Counted from the first letter of the stretch, positions 47,601 through 60,446 are shown. The stretch: 64,000 nt of DNA from Toxoplasma gondii ME49 (GCF_000006565.2 NC_031476.1:2132458-2196457), one strand, 5' to 3'. Numbers and translations are program-made. Notes: a model not told the origin generated them from the letters alone.

Positions 47601-50600
47601 CGAGAGACGATGTTCAGAGTCAAAAACGAGCATGGGACGTTCATAGCATTTATCACAGAACTTCGAGAGCCACAAGAACTCCCCTCGGACCGCAAGGCAC
47701 GAGACACGGACAAAGTGCTTGTGCAACTGCTTGGAGAGACAGATCTACTGATTTCCCCGAACTGAGTGAATCCGGAATCTACAGTGAAGTAAAGTTTTTG
47801 GAAGTTTTCGGCATACAAAAATACAGGCGATGGTGGTGCTGCCGCAGGTTTTCAAGCAAGGAGGGCACATACTGCGCCTGTTTATCCACCACACGCGGGC
47901 AGCCGGGGGTTTTCTGCAAAGTCACCTCCTTGATTCGGGTGTGCTTACAAACGAGCATCCCTTTCCCTCTGACTACTGCATTCTGTGCCCTGCAGCGACC
48001 CCGAACCCCAACGCTCTAGTGCACCTTTAGAAAGAGCAAAACGGCCTCATCTTGAAGCGATAGGCATCCTGAGGCAACCGACACTCGCGAGGCTTACCGA
48101 AAGCCACAAAGGAGCAAGGACACCCAACTGATCGTAGAGATACCGTGCATCGGAAAGCGACGGGCAGCCAAAAGTAGCTTGTGCGCAATGCATGCCCATG
48201 CCGAAGACCATGTGGTCCATGTAAATCGACCGCCCATCATGCAGAGTCTTTCCCTCCATCATGAGTTGCCGCCGATACTCCTGCTCTGCAAGCAATGGGG
48301 GAAGTGGCAGCGCAGGAGGCGAAGACATCTCCAAACAAGGACACTAGCCCACAAAGAAAAACCCATTCTCATAGGAACACGAGCCCTCGAAATCCTAGAC
48401 GTACATTTACTGTCACATGTATATTCAGAACGAATCAAATCAGATACGCCGGATCGATCTGAATGAACTGAATCGGGTAAGTACCCACAGAGGCATGGGT
48501 ACTGGCGTGGCGAGCTTGCGCATCACATATTCATACACAGTGAAGTGAAAATACACAACTTTACAAGCACTGCATACCAATTCACATATGTATATACCTT
48601 CATGCATAGATATGTGTGTAGGAATACCGGAAGTGTATTTCTAATGCATGCATTGATTCACAAGCCCATTATTTAGATTCACATGGGAGGAGCTCAGCAA
48701 GCAGCTCTACCGTGCAGCGTTTTCGCCTTCGCTGAATCGCCGGCAGGCGTGCGGCTTCCGTCTATCCGATCAGCACGGGGAAACGTGCAGACATCCTGAA
48801 ACAGCGGAACGGTGATGTCGACTTTTTTGCCTCGCCGCCTAAGCAAAGACGAAGCAGAAAAATCCGAAGCAGGAGGTTTTTTCTATTGCCTCGAGGCGAA
48901 CTGCCACAGAAGAAACAAAACCCGCTGCCTAACGCATGCTACCAGAATCTCCACAAAAACACACCTTCACACAGTGGTAAGAGTTCTCGGCAGCAAATAG
49001 AACAGACGGTGTTCTTCACTGAAGACGAAGGTTCACTGCAAACAGCGATAAGTAAAACACTATTAACAATCAAATATCTGTGTCTCAATTCTTTTGTACA
49101 CAAGTGTACTGGTACTTGCACATGTGCACGAAGTTACGTTGTGCAAATGGATATGAGACAAAGTGGTCTTATATGCGTTTCGGCATTCGCACCAAGGCAG
49201 TGTGAAATATCTGGCTGTGACTTCAAAACGCACTCTCGGATGTTCGCGGTAAGAGTGCGGAACCGCGGGTGCTTTTGGATGACCTCGTCGCCGACAAAAA
49301 TGCTCCTGCTGCAGCCGCGAAACGGATCAGGCACGGCGGCGGGAAACGCAAAATCTCCAGGCTTCAATATACCGGAGTTCGTGGCGCGTTGACCCTCATG
49401 AGTACCACCTCCAGTTTCGTTCGTATCGCCGCGGGAGCCTCCGTTCTGATTCTTCTCAGAGTCAGTGCTGGCGTCAAGGTCCGAGACAAGTGCACCTAGA
49501 GTGGGAAAGTTCGTCAGCGAGACTACGTAGCAGTCTGCGGGAAGGACAGCCTGTGACGCAACAAAACACCGCCGGACCGCACGGGAGAAACGAAACTTCA
49601 TGATCGCAAAATGCCAGTTTGTCCGCCACGCGTGGCCACCTTTCCCAACATACGGGGTTGCTAGCTGCGCGAGTAATTAGGGAGGCTGCGAGAAGCGGGA
49701 CTTTGTCTCAAAAGCAAAAACGGAGTCTATCTGTAAAGAGTAACGAGCCACGTGCGTCCACGGATGGCGTAGCTGAACAGTACGGCCAAGCTCAGGATCC
49801 ACGGAGATACCATCAGCCAGATACAGCAAAGCCCGACTTCAGGTGAATCATCCAGGAATGTTTCTCATGAACAACGCCTGAGTGCCCTGCGGCAGGAGAC
49901 GCGTGTGAGGTCCGTATCAAAGCAGACGCAGTAGCACACGTCTAGATCGATTTGGCTGTCCTCATCCACCACGTTCAGCCGGATGCGGTGTAACAGATGG
50001 CTTGCATCGGCGGTTTTGCCGCACCTCGCCGCCATGAGGTTCCCCAGGAAATCTATGTGTAAGAAGAGGCACGCGCCTGCGTACCTTTGGAGCGTACCTG
50101 GATCTTTTTGCGTCGTATCTGCATGGAGGGAAGGAGGTAGATGAGCGACTCTAAGTCCAGAGGAAAAGGTTTTTCTGGGATGGCCTCGACCATGTGCCGC
50201 CCATATTCAGGGTGCCATCCACTGAGCTGCCACACGGGAGCGTTAGCGGAGATGCTGCACGTCGTGTCGCCGCTCTGGTTGGATAACGCAGAAAATGCAA
50301 GGACTGCGTCCAATGGGGAGAAGGAAGTGCTGGGACCTCCGCTTTCCGCCGAACCCAACCTGTGGGAAATCGGTTGAGTCAGCGAATTCAACACGCAACG
50401 CCACGTCGGCGACGGTTTCCACGTGAGAGCCTTAGACAGCAAAGCTTCTCTTGACCGTAGTTCGTGTAACGCGCCTACCGAAAAGAACCAGAGGAAAACG
50501 GAGCAGCCAAACATTCTTAGTTACATACCTGCATATATATATATATATATATATACGAATACATACACACGTAACAGACGGAGATACACATACCTATATA

Positions 50601-51425
50601 AAGGTTTACAACAGAAGAATGACTACAGATAAACACTAGATATAAACTCATATACTTTGAAGAGACCGAAGAAACGAACTGAGCCTTGAGGTGACCCATC
50701 GCTCCAAATCTTGGCTTCTATAACGCAACGTTATCCATTGACTCCTGCAGATCGCGTTGATGCCTGATGTGCAGAGGCCCACAGGCACCGAAACATGGGG
50801 GGTTTCAACTAGAAAAAGCCTGAAGCGAAACGCACATTCGGCGGCCAAGAAAATCCGAGGAATTTGAGAGCCGTAGTCCAGCTTGACGAGGCAGAACTCT
50901 GTGAACAAGAGCCACAGACGGAAGACAGCGACGAACGTTCTTGGCCTATCCGGGGAAGTTCGACTGCTTAGACCCCGTCGCCCTCGAAAAGTTCTCGTCT
51001 GTCAAGGCGCCGCCAACTCGTTTCAAGGTCCATGCCATCGGCACCGCTGCCGCATGCAGGGAAGCCAAATGAAGTCTTTAAAAGGCTACAAAGCAGATCG
51101 AAAGTGAGTGGTCGCTAAAGAGCGAGAGTCGTTATACGAAGGCGTCCGGCCTGCCACATGCATCTGGAAAAGATGCTAACTGGTTCGCAGCAGAAACGCA
51201 GATTATGCCGGAACGTTGTGCTGCCGGGAAAGCGACCAGCTTTCGAGCAGAGGCCAGATCCTTACCTAGTTCGTCGCCCCACGAGAGACTGGACCGATCA
51301 CAGTGGCTGTCCTTGAAGTGCCGAAAGAGTTTTACGAATTCACGGACACCGCGCCGTTTCACTGTGGCTCTGTATCTGTCCGAGTCTCTCCATGCTAGTG
51401 GCGCGCCTTCCTCCAGGAACCCCAT
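44602..51425 (-). CDS. GCLC: Glutamate-cysteine ligase catalytic subunit
   Basis: It joins glutamate and cysteine with ATP, the first step of glutathione synthesis. Nine exons: 51266-51425, 50836-50898, 50098-50474, 49234-49595, 48711-48838, 48098-48285, 47358-47528, 46330-46920, 44602-45795. All phases agree (1077 residues). It follows eukaryotic GCLC closely: start MGFLEEGAPLAW, WGDE at 49-52 (metal-binding region), HPEYGRHMVEAIP, IQKHPRFRTLTANIRERRG across a junction, IYMDHMVFGMG at about 384, ARYLYDQL, STNWNSVRFKPPP at about 575, WRVEFRTPEIQLSDFENAA, FWFRKDI and AAHPDYKHDSV. The animal enzyme is about 637 residues; the excess is in a Ser/Gly-rich loop, a Glu/Thr-rich loop after KPPP, and a C-terminal extension of roughly 230 residues. 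Two donors are gtgcgt. The exon 4 acceptor (catgaag) has a poor pyrimidine tract. Confidence 0.95.
50533..50555. repeat. TA microsatellite in an intron
   Basis: A 23-base AT run in the second intron of the glutamate-cysteine ligase gene (50475-50835). Confidence 0.95.
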
Positions 51426-54244
51426 TGTCGCCACACGCAAGGGACGACTCAAAAGGCGAGGCAAATGTCGTGCTGCAGCACGAGGACTAACCACCGCGAC
51501 AGACGGATGAGAGGAGAACCTGCGCGAGACGGAAAAGTACGGAAAACGAGGGAAGAAGGGGCGGCGAGACGAGGACCACAGACCACGCGTAGACAGAAAC
51601 GGTTGCAAGTATCCAGATCTCTCCTGTCTGGCAAGTCCTCGACTTAAACACTCAGTAGCCCAGATTCCATGAAAACACGGAAAGCGGCAAAATACTGAAA
51701 GCGACACCTTTCGGGTATCTCAAGTAGTTGGGAGGGAAGCCGTACGTGACGTTCCTCGATGGGAAACCCTGAGCCCACGCAGGATTCCTGTATATGCCGA
51801 TGCGGTGACAAAGACAGATCTGCCAAACTTCGTCTGTTGCCTCTTTCTTTAATGACAAAAAAGCGTGCCAAGGAGAGATGAGCCAGTACCCAAGGTGTCA
51901 GCCAACACTCCACAAAGAGAACCCGATTTCCATGCCAGTACCTGCCTGCCGGGCCCTGCACTACACACGCGGGCAGTTGCACTCGAAATGCGGCGATGTT
52001 TTTACTCACACGGGTGGCCTGATACTGAAAATCTTATTGTCTGCGAGGACGCCTGTACAGAAATAAATATGTCTGCGCCTGCGCACAGCTGAGATACTGT
52101 TAGAGAGAAAGCGAGACACGAGAAAAGGAACTTTGGCAAACCAAGTCCTCGTGGCGAAGAAAGAGGTGCGCTGACGCCACGAACGCTGTCTCCTGAGTAT
52201 ACGACAGACAAAATAGTCTGCTACGACACCAGAACGAAACTGTTGCTGAACTACGGTGGCACTCATACGGATTTCAGACGGGCAGAATGGCAGAAATAGT
52301 GCCCAAAAGAAGCAGAAAGACAAGAACGAAAAGAGGGAACGTTTTCTTCAAATCCGAACCCGTCTGCCTTGGGCTCCTGCGGTGTCCGCTGATAGCTGAA
52401 CAGCCATAAAGAACAGACAAAAATACCATCCGAGAAACAAGAGTCGCGACACTTTCTTGTCCTTCCTGGAAAGGCCAGACCCTTAAAGAAAGACAAAGGC
52501 GCTCTCGCGCGATAGACCAATTCATTTACTTTTCTCACTCATTACCCAAGAGCAAGTCAAAACAAACACGCCAGAGAATTGACACACCCTAGTGCTCCGG
52601 TGGTTCCTAAACGGTCATCGCTTGTTCAGAAGACGGTCAAAAGTAGGGCCTGGAGTCAAACCGGAAACGTCTGTGGAGTCCCGAGACCTCCTGTGGTTTC
52701 CTGCTGCTTTCGCAGAGCAGAACGACAGAACGACGAATAGCAACAACGTCAAAAACGCGGCAAGAACTGCGTGGAAGATACGCTTCATTTGCAAGACGCT
52801 AAAATAAACAAACACGCGCACACCCGTGCGCGCACCAGCTACTTGGTTTATGAAACCCGTGGCAGGAGAGAACCCCCAACTTCACTTGTCTTTCTCAGTT
52901 GGACTTTTGGCGGGGAAGGCTTCGGGGAAAGGAGCCCGCGCCAGTATACACGCTTGCCAAAGTTCGTTGTCTTAACCCGCAACCCTAGACACTTCACGCA
53001 ACTTTCGGCGGCGAAATTCACCTTAAATGAGACCCTAACAGACGGCATTTTCCCCTCAGTGGAAAAACATGCTTTGCTACTTGTTCTGGTGGGAAAGATC
53101 GAGTTCTGGCTCGCGATCATTTGTCTCGAAACCGGTGAAAAGTGACGTTCGAGCGACCGCCTGGCACACGCGCTGCGTTTGGCGGAAACTCACTCGAGTC
53201 ATTTCGCACGGTTTTTCAAGGCCGTCTTCCCGGGAGTCTCTGCTCCTGTTTTTGGTTGAAAACACAGCGCAATTATCTTATAGTCCATCTAACAGGCGAG
53301 ACCGTGGCACTTCGCTTCTTTTCCCACGGACTTCACGTTTGAGAGAACCATCGACACATGCAGGGAAGTCCGCCACTGTTGGAAGGTCTCAAGGTCAGCG
53401 GCCGCTCTGCGAGCCACCGTTCGGGGATGGGGAAGTGGAACTGGAGGGTTGAGGAAGACCGAAAGCAGGAAGGCGAGGAAACCGCCATCCAAGGTTGAGA
53501 AGGCGAGGAAGTCACCCGCCGGCCAAGGATAATACGATTACCTCTAGAAAAAGACAAGTTCAAGAGTTCTTTCCCGTTGTATTCTGATGGAACCTAGCCT
53601 TTTTCCACTATGTGTGCTGGAAACTCTTTAAAGACATGGTCTCTACAGTTTTTCAAACTGTGACGTGCACGCCGGTAGACCCATTCGTAACTTCTTGACC
53701 GACCCCCCTTGCATAAAATAAATTGTTCTACCTCTGAGGAAATCATTTTTAATGCATGAACAGGTTGTTCAATGCGTCGGTGTTACTGGCAGCGGGGAAG
53801 TGGTTTGTTTGCCAGGCTTCCGAGGGACAGTTTGCGGGGTTTGTAGTGCGCAAGACATGAAACCTTCCAGGGCCATCGCCTTTTCCTGTGTATAACTCAA
53901 AGCATCTTGCATTCATTTTCCTCGAAGCACTGCATATCTACTTATTTTGTCACCTTTTCTGATTAGGAGTGCTTCCCCGTGTCACTTGCGTCCCTGCGCA
54001 AGACGCTTGTCCTTTTTTCCGTCCAAGCCGTTCTACAGGTTTCCGTGTTTCTGTTTTCTTTGTCTGTCTTACGAACCGATCTGTCGTGTTTCCGCAAAGA
54101 GACACCGTATCGTGCGAGCTGTCTTACGCGGAGAACTATCGGTAGGGTCTGCCTACCCGCGGCAACAGACGCTCAGGTGTTTTTTTCGTGCCGAGTCAGG
54201 CCTCTGTCCGTTACTGTCTCTAAGCGTCTCCCTTAAAAACGGAC
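51426..54244. other. Divergent spacer between glutamate-cysteine ligase and the patatin-like gene
   Basis: It should contain both promoters and 5' untranslated regions. The minus-strand frame upstream of the ligase start stays open to about 51707 but has no ATG, and the conserved MGFLEEG marks the real start. Other open frames overlap in several frames without homology. No repeats or RNA genes were seen. Confidence 0.5.
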
Positions 54245-55634
54245 ATGATGAAGGGTAACAGCGTGTCATTGCGATCTTTATCTCTCTGTCTTCTCTTTTC
54301 CCTGTTGCTGTTCTCCTTCTGTATGGACACACGCTCCAGTGCAACCGACGGGGCAGACAAAGCGGAGTCTGCTGTCTCGGCTGCTCCAGAAAGCGCGGAA
54401 GAACCGAGTGGAGAGGACGCCAGCGAGTCGAGCTTGGGGGAGGACGAGGAAGACAGCGAAGAGGAGGATGAGAATGAGGACGAGGACTTTTCTTCCCTTT
54501 TTGGGTCCCTCGGCGGTGGCGGTTTTGGCAGGGGTCTGGACAACTTGCAGGGGATGTCGGGGCTGTTCGACAATTTGGGAACTGACTCCGATGGAGAGCA
54601 CAAACTTGGAAACCTAGCCAGTTTACTTCCGAACCTCGGGATGATCGGCAAGGGGGGCGGCGACGGCAAAGAGGAACTCGCAGAGCTCCTGAGCAAGGCC
54701 AGCGCGCAACAGAACTCAGGAACCAACCAGGTGTCTCCCGACTTCGTGAACCAGATCTTCTCGATGCTTTCGAAAAACAACACCGCTCTCAACGACATCA
54801 TGAGCGAGTTCATGCAGGATCCGTACATGGACATCAAAGAGACCGAGCGGCCGAAAATTGATCCAGAGGTTTTCGCGAACCCTCCAGCACAAACAGACAA
54901 CGCAGCTGGCAACGCCAAAGACGGTGAGACACCTGAGAGTTCCCCTGCAGAGGCTTACGCATCTGACGCGGCGACAGCAGATGGCCCTGAAGAGATCATT
55001 CTGTCGAAAATCAAAAAATTCGTCAAGAAACCCGGAGACCGCGACGCTGACAACGCTGCTGCCGACCCGTTCGCCGAAACAAATGACGCTGGCGTCTGCC
55101 ACATTCTCGTTCTCTCTGGAGGAGGTGCACGATCCGCATTTCAGGCGGGAGGGATTGTCGGACTTGCCGAGCAATACAAGGCGCAAGGCCGTGAACTGAA
55201 GTGGGACGTTGTTACTGGCGTTGGCTTCGGCGGTGTACAGGCAGCTTTCGGCCTTCCCTTCAAACCAGGTGAGAGAGACAATGAAGAGGAAGAGGGGATT
55301 TTGTGAACCAAACAGCGATGTGGACTGTGGCTCTTACCAGAAAGTGGCTTTTTTTAAGATGTGGAAGTTCGCGTGGTTATCTCACGGTCGTGCCTCTACG
55401 TGCAGCCCTCAAGGTGGTGCGTCTCTACAGGCAACGCAAGGGTCACGGGCGTACTCGCATGCAGTTATTCATAAAATAGAGGTGGCACCACACCTTTCCT
55501 GCGGGAGAACAGGCAGCAATCTTGGCAAAGACTGCAGAGCACTGAGGAGCCGCCCCAGTCGACAACGAGGCGTGTGTAAATCCTACCTGAGAAGCTTTTG
55601 TCCTACATGCATTCGCATGCGCGCTCACCTATTA

Positions 55635-55665
<31 letters not shown>

Positions 55666-56903
55666 TATACATGTATGTATATGTACAAATACATAGGTTG
55701 TGAGCATATGTGAGGGCAGGGAGGAAGAGTGTTGGTGTCCCCAAAACTGTCCGTGCGTAATATTGTCCATTCTATAGCATCGCATTGTATGCATCACCAT
55801 GCGTGCATATGTAAAACGTATCCTATAGACCCACAATGTATTCTTCAACATGCGGTCAAGTGCAACATTTCTGCGTCTTGCGAGCGCGTGGTGAGAGAAG
55901 AGCGGCTGCCTGGTAACTTCGTTTTTCAGGGCACAACGGCGAGCTAGACTACGGCGAGAGCCTGTGGAGGTTTTGGCAGGGTTTGAAGAAGGAGGACATT
56001 TTGAAGTGTGAGAACGGAATGAAAGATTTGATGGACATTCGCGCAACGATGCAGTGGATCCAGAAGTCCCAAAAGTACGCGTCGAATGTGGCGAAGTTGC
56101 TGAAGGTTCCCCTGCCGCATCCCTGCGACACTGCGCCGTTGGCGGCCACACTGAAGAATTACCTTTCCAAGTTGGCGGAGAAAAGCGAACCTGCACCCGA
56201 CGACAGGGAGCCCCGAGTGGCGGTCTTGACTGCAGCAAAGCTCGGAGGGGGCCGTCACACGTGGACGTTGCTTCCGTCGCAGCTGGAAACAAAGCAGTGC
56301 AAGAGCGAAGACGGGTCGCCGTGTTCGGAGGGCTCGCCATCTCAGAGCGCCGCGGATGTCGATACACGCGCCCCGGTCTTGGTCGCCATGGCAGCCACGG
56401 CCGCGATCCCAGGCACTTTTCCGCCGGTCGCGCTCCCGAATGCCAAGGGAAAGCTCGAAGGCATGATTGACGGCGCGGTGAACTCCTTTCTGAACGTCCT
56501 GCCGGGAGTGAGTGCGTGTCAGGAGCGCGTGAAACGCAGCAAAAAGAATCCCTTCTCCGACGAAGAGGTTGCGCAAGGCAAAGGCATCGTCCTCGACTTT
56601 GTTCTGTCCGTTGAAGCCGACAAACCCAACACGGAAGGGACCATGGCCGACGAAGAAGAAGAAGAGGACAATGACTTGTTCGACAACACTGGCGTCCCCC
56701 TCGAGAACCTGGCTCTGCTCAAGGAGAAATTCCCTGCCCTCACAATTCGCCATGTCATCGCTCCCGACGATACATACGAGCTTGCCCACGATCTCATGGA
56801 CCTTCGCAGCACTCAGGCGCTCCTCGAACTCGGGCGGATCGCTGGCTGGGGCGCTCAGGTGTATGCGCCTATGGACGAAGAGGCAAAGTCTGAAGAGTCT
56901 TGA
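54245..56903 (+). CDS. Secreted patatin-like phospholipase-family protein lacking the catalytic serine
   Basis: Exons 54245-55268 and 55930-56903 join through a split Gly codon (665 residues). A signal peptide is clear (basic MMKGNSVSLRSLS, then CLLFSLLLFSF). An acidic region follows (EDEEDSEEEDENEDEDF), then Gly-rich and helical segments. The patatin fold is recognised by the oxyanion motif SGGGARSAFQAGG at about 291, the strand leading to the nucleophile elbow, ATAAIPGTFPPVAL, and the catalytic Asp motif IDGA (Asp about 522). At the elbow, where the family has GxSxG, this protein reads GVGFG: residue 327 is Gly (codon ggc at 55223-55225). It is therefore probably inactive as a Ser-Asp lipase, or works differently. 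An acidic loop (DEEEEEDNDLF) lies near the end. The second ATG at 54248 is an equally possible start. Confidence 0.88.
55634..55665. repeat. CT/TA microsatellite in an intron
   Basis: A CT run at about 55634-55649 passes directly into a TA run to 55665, in the single intron of the patatin-like gene. Confidence 0.9.
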
Positions 56904-57093
56904 GACTTTGGCCTAAGCAGTCGCCACTCCAAGAGAGGCGGAGCTACACGATACACCTCACTTCCCTCGTTCCTGTCTGTTCTTCGTTGTCCCGATTTGT
57001 ATTGTGGTCGCTGCGAGCCGCTCTCTGCGGACCCTTTTGTTGTTTCCTTATAAAAAACTGATCTCGAGAAATCTTGCCGTCCCGAACCTCGAC

Positions 57094-57154
<61 letters not shown>

Positions 57155-58434
57155 TGTATACAGCCGACGGCATTTGTGCACACGCATGGGTATGTGCTGG
57201 TAAATTCTTCGCATATGCATTCACGTACCATTCGAGGGACGTATGAACGATACCAAATATATATTCGCATCAGTCTATATATTTGCGTATCGATGTGTAT
57301 CTTTGGCTATCTTTATCTGTAATTTAGTGGAAAGTATGAATACGAAATGGGGGTCTGTTTGCGAACGAACGAAACCTCTGCAATTGCGGAAGATCCGACT
57401 GCGGAGTTTTGAGGTTCCATGCACGAGTTTTTTCTCCTGTACGCTGTCAGCGGTTCAATCGAGAGTTTTCTCCAGTGACTTCTGTCCAAAGCGAAGCAAA
57501 CCATGGGACCGATTCTTTCGCTCAAGTGCTGTATTTGTCACTGATCTCTCTCCACATTCGCCGCGCTTTCCTCGACTATCTGACGAAAGGCCCTTCCCCA
57601 CTATGGAAGTAATATAGATATGTACACATTCAGAAGTGGATTTACTCATGTAGACATGAATCTGAGTCGGGGATGTAGCGCTGTGGACCTCAAATCGCCA
57701 TGTTCGAGCGATACACAAGATTTTCAGTAGCGTTTCCTGGTGCAGGGTCTCGCTTCAGACTGGGGCGACGTGTTCGAAACATACTCGTGCGTCGACAAAC
57801 TGTAGCGAAAGACGTAAAATGGGCAAGTATATAGACTGACCTAGAAAGATATGTGGAGGTTCTCGTATAAATACAACAACGAACTCAAAGCTCCGAGTGG
57901 AGATTCTGGAAAGGATGAAAATTGGAACGCTCACTAGTTTTTCAACCATAACTAAGAGCTGGAGAAGAGTTTCAGGAGAGCAGGTGACAGAGGGACTGCA
58001 GGGAGGATGTCTCAACAAACCAGGGGATCACGTAACGAACCTCGAGCAAGGACGCTCGTCCGGGAACGCGAGAGATAAGCATTTGCCCCCACGGAAAAAA
58101 AGGAAGAGAGCCGCGAATACACGAAGTCAAAGCCAAGTTGGGACGCAGATTCGCAGTCCCCAGCGAAAAAAACGGACACGGCATACAGCAGCAGAACGAT
58201 TGTAATAAATATAAGAACGGGAAACCCGTTTTATCCTAGCATCTTCTCTGGTTGACAGAGACCGCACTTCACCTCGGTCTCCGTCATAGAATCCACGAAC
58301 TCGTGGAGTCTTGTCTTTCGTCCTTGATACCCTTTTCGACTTTAGCAAACTAGAAGCGTAAGAGGTGAGAAGTTGAAGACGGAAGGGATTGTTAGCGTGA
58401 CTGAGAGAAAAGGAAACGCATGCAAGGCATCTGT
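56904..58434. other. Convergent spacer between the patatin-like gene and EAF6
   Basis: It probably holds two 3' untranslated regions. It contains the longest TA run of the window (57095-57151). A plus-strand open frame at 57897-58205 ends in a very basic stretch (PPRKKRKRAAN) but has no supported start or partner exon. Confidence 0.5.
57095..57151. repeat. Long TA microsatellite
   Basis: 57 uninterrupted bases of TA dinucleotide, about 190 bases downstream of the patatin-like stop codon. It is the longest such run in the window and is expected to vary in length between isolates. Confidence 0.97.
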
Positions 58435-60446
58435 CTAGACAACTGCGCCTCCACCTCGACCTTGAGGCTCGTCGAAAGAACCACTCCCCCCCGTCCCTTG
58501 ATTTCCTTCCAAGTCGTCTCTGCTTCCACCTCCAGAGAAGGCCTTTCCGTGCAGCTCTGGTCCGGAACTCGATTTGCTTCCTCTGTCCCCGGACTTGACG
58601 ATGCAGGAATGTTTGTTCTGGCTGCGCTTTGCCGAGCGAGCTGAAGAAGATGTACAACTCGAGTGCCGTCCAGATACTCCACTGTTTTGGGAAGGCGCGC
58701 TCGACGCCTGCCACGAGGATTTCCCATTGCCTGTGGCCGGCGCCGCTGCCGACGGGTCTTCGTCCGCTACAGAAAAGGGGGAGACAAAAGCCAGAGAGAG
58801 CAAACTGAAGAAAGCAGAGTCGAGACACGGACCTATTGCCACGCCGCTCCTCTGAACCTCAGAACAGGCGGCCGACGTACGGTGAGGTGTCCAGGAAGTC
58901 CAGGATTGGAACTCGCAGCACTTGGTAGGTCGAAGCATTCAAGGAGATACAGGATCCGCAGCAACAAGAAGCAGGCCCACGACGACCCGTTTGAGAGTCA
59001 ACTAGCCTGGATGGATTTGTAAACGAGATGCAGCTTAATCGTCTGTGTTGTGACGTTGTTCAAATAGGTGTCGCATTGAGCAGCTGCTCAACATTCCGTT
59101 TGTTTTGATTGCGACAGTCGCCAGTTCAACAGGGAAACAAACATCCAAAATGAACATACATATCGAAAAAGAGATGCCACTGTGAGCGTTCCGAATGCAT
59201 TTCCCACTCGACGGAAAACGCGGATGTCGCTTCGACGCAGGCTCCCCCTAACAAACCGCGCAAGCGCAGACACAATCAACGCCTCTGAGCCTCTTCCACA
59301 CGCAGCCGTTGAGGCGGCAGCTGGCTAGCCGACATGCAAACGAGAAAACAATCATGGTCCCCCGGAGAGTCTCTCAGACCCAAAAGCATGCCAGACTTAC
59401 TCCACGGCCCGAACTCTCGCCAAACGCGGCTGGTGCAACTTGTCAGAGAAAAGAGGCGGTCCTGCGCTCCTGAGGGGGTGGACAGTTTGCCGGGAGGTCG
59501 CCGAGCTTTGGCACTGGAAGCTGAAGCACGAAGAAGCACATCGTTTCAGAAAACGGTGCTGAGGAAACCGGGACAGGCTTCCGTCATCTGCGTGACAGCA
59601 ACGTGTGTTCTAGCAGATTCAAAGGCAACACGTGGCACATGGCAACCGTCATGTACCCATGGAACGCCCCCGGGAATAGCCTCTCCTGACGTGGGTAGGT
59701 ATCCAATAAAAAACCTCAAGATTTCGCTACAAATGCCTGTGGTTCCATGTGAAACGAGTGTAGAAATCCTCAGAAATCTGTATCTGTGGCAGTTACACCC
59801 TAGGCGAGACAGTCGCAGCACGCGTCCCAGTGGTACTGCAGGGTCAGGGACAATCGGAGACTCAGTCCAGAGAGTTGTCGTATTAGAAGGAACAGAAGAC
59901 ATCTCAACCGGGGAAAGCCACTGAGGGAAAGGCTTTGCAGACGCCATGTCGCCGTCGCACGCACATATTTTAACAGGAAGCAGAAACACCCGCGCATCCT
60001 CGATTCCATCACCGACGATTTCGCTGACAAAGACAAGCGAAAGGATTGGTACAAGTCCAAAAAAGAGGACATATCCGCTTGCACGATGATCAACCAGAGG
60101 AAGTGCAAGAACATCTACGCAGAACTCCACAGATTTTGAGGTTCTCGGACCAACGTTTCTTTGCCCACTTACAAATGTAGCCTTCCCAGCCTTTGATCAT
60201 GTTCCCGACGTCCGCGGTGGCTGCGAGGTAGTCGCCCTCCATTTCGTAGATTTTGGCTTCGATGTGTTGAATGTCGCTTTCCAGTTTCTCCTGGAGAGAA
60301 ATCATCTCATTTAAAACGGGCATTCTGTGCTGAAACTGGCTCTTGAGTGCCTTCTCCCGCGAAGAGTGGCCAGCCTTCCTCCCGGATCCTCTATCCCGCT
60401 CCGCCCCGCCTGCAGACGGTCCACGGGTTGCCTCGAAGGCAGGCAT
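58435..60446 (-). CDS. EAF6: EAF6 homologue, histone acetyltransferase complex subunit
   Basis: EAF6/MEAF6 is a small scaffold subunit of NuA4- and MYST-type histone acetyltransferase complexes in the nucleus. Exons 60173-60446, 59401-59520 and 58435-58766 join in phase (241 residues). The first holds the family core: a coiled coil (LQEKLESDIQHIEAKIYEME) followed by GDYLAATADVGNMIKGWEGYI, equivalent to the human segment ending IIRGWDRYL. The second exon carries AQDRLFSLTSCTSR, equivalent to AERLFSKSSVTS. The third, after a strong pyrimidine tract (cccccttttctgtag), is a Ser/Gly-rich tail without conservation, ending GRGGGAVV. An N-terminal basic Gly-rich stretch of about 30 residues precedes the core. 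The first two exons are very secure, the last less so. It is divergent from the PTEN-like gene. Confidence 0.9.

Noticed and set aside
51426..51707. N-terminal extension of glutamate-cysteine ligase
   Set aside because: The frame is open but contains no ATG, and the conserved N-terminus begins exactly at the ATG at 51425.
57897..58205. Plus-strand frame ending in a nuclear-localisation-like basic stretch
   Set aside because: GTG start only, an A-rich tract explains the lysines, and it sits in the convergent 3' region.
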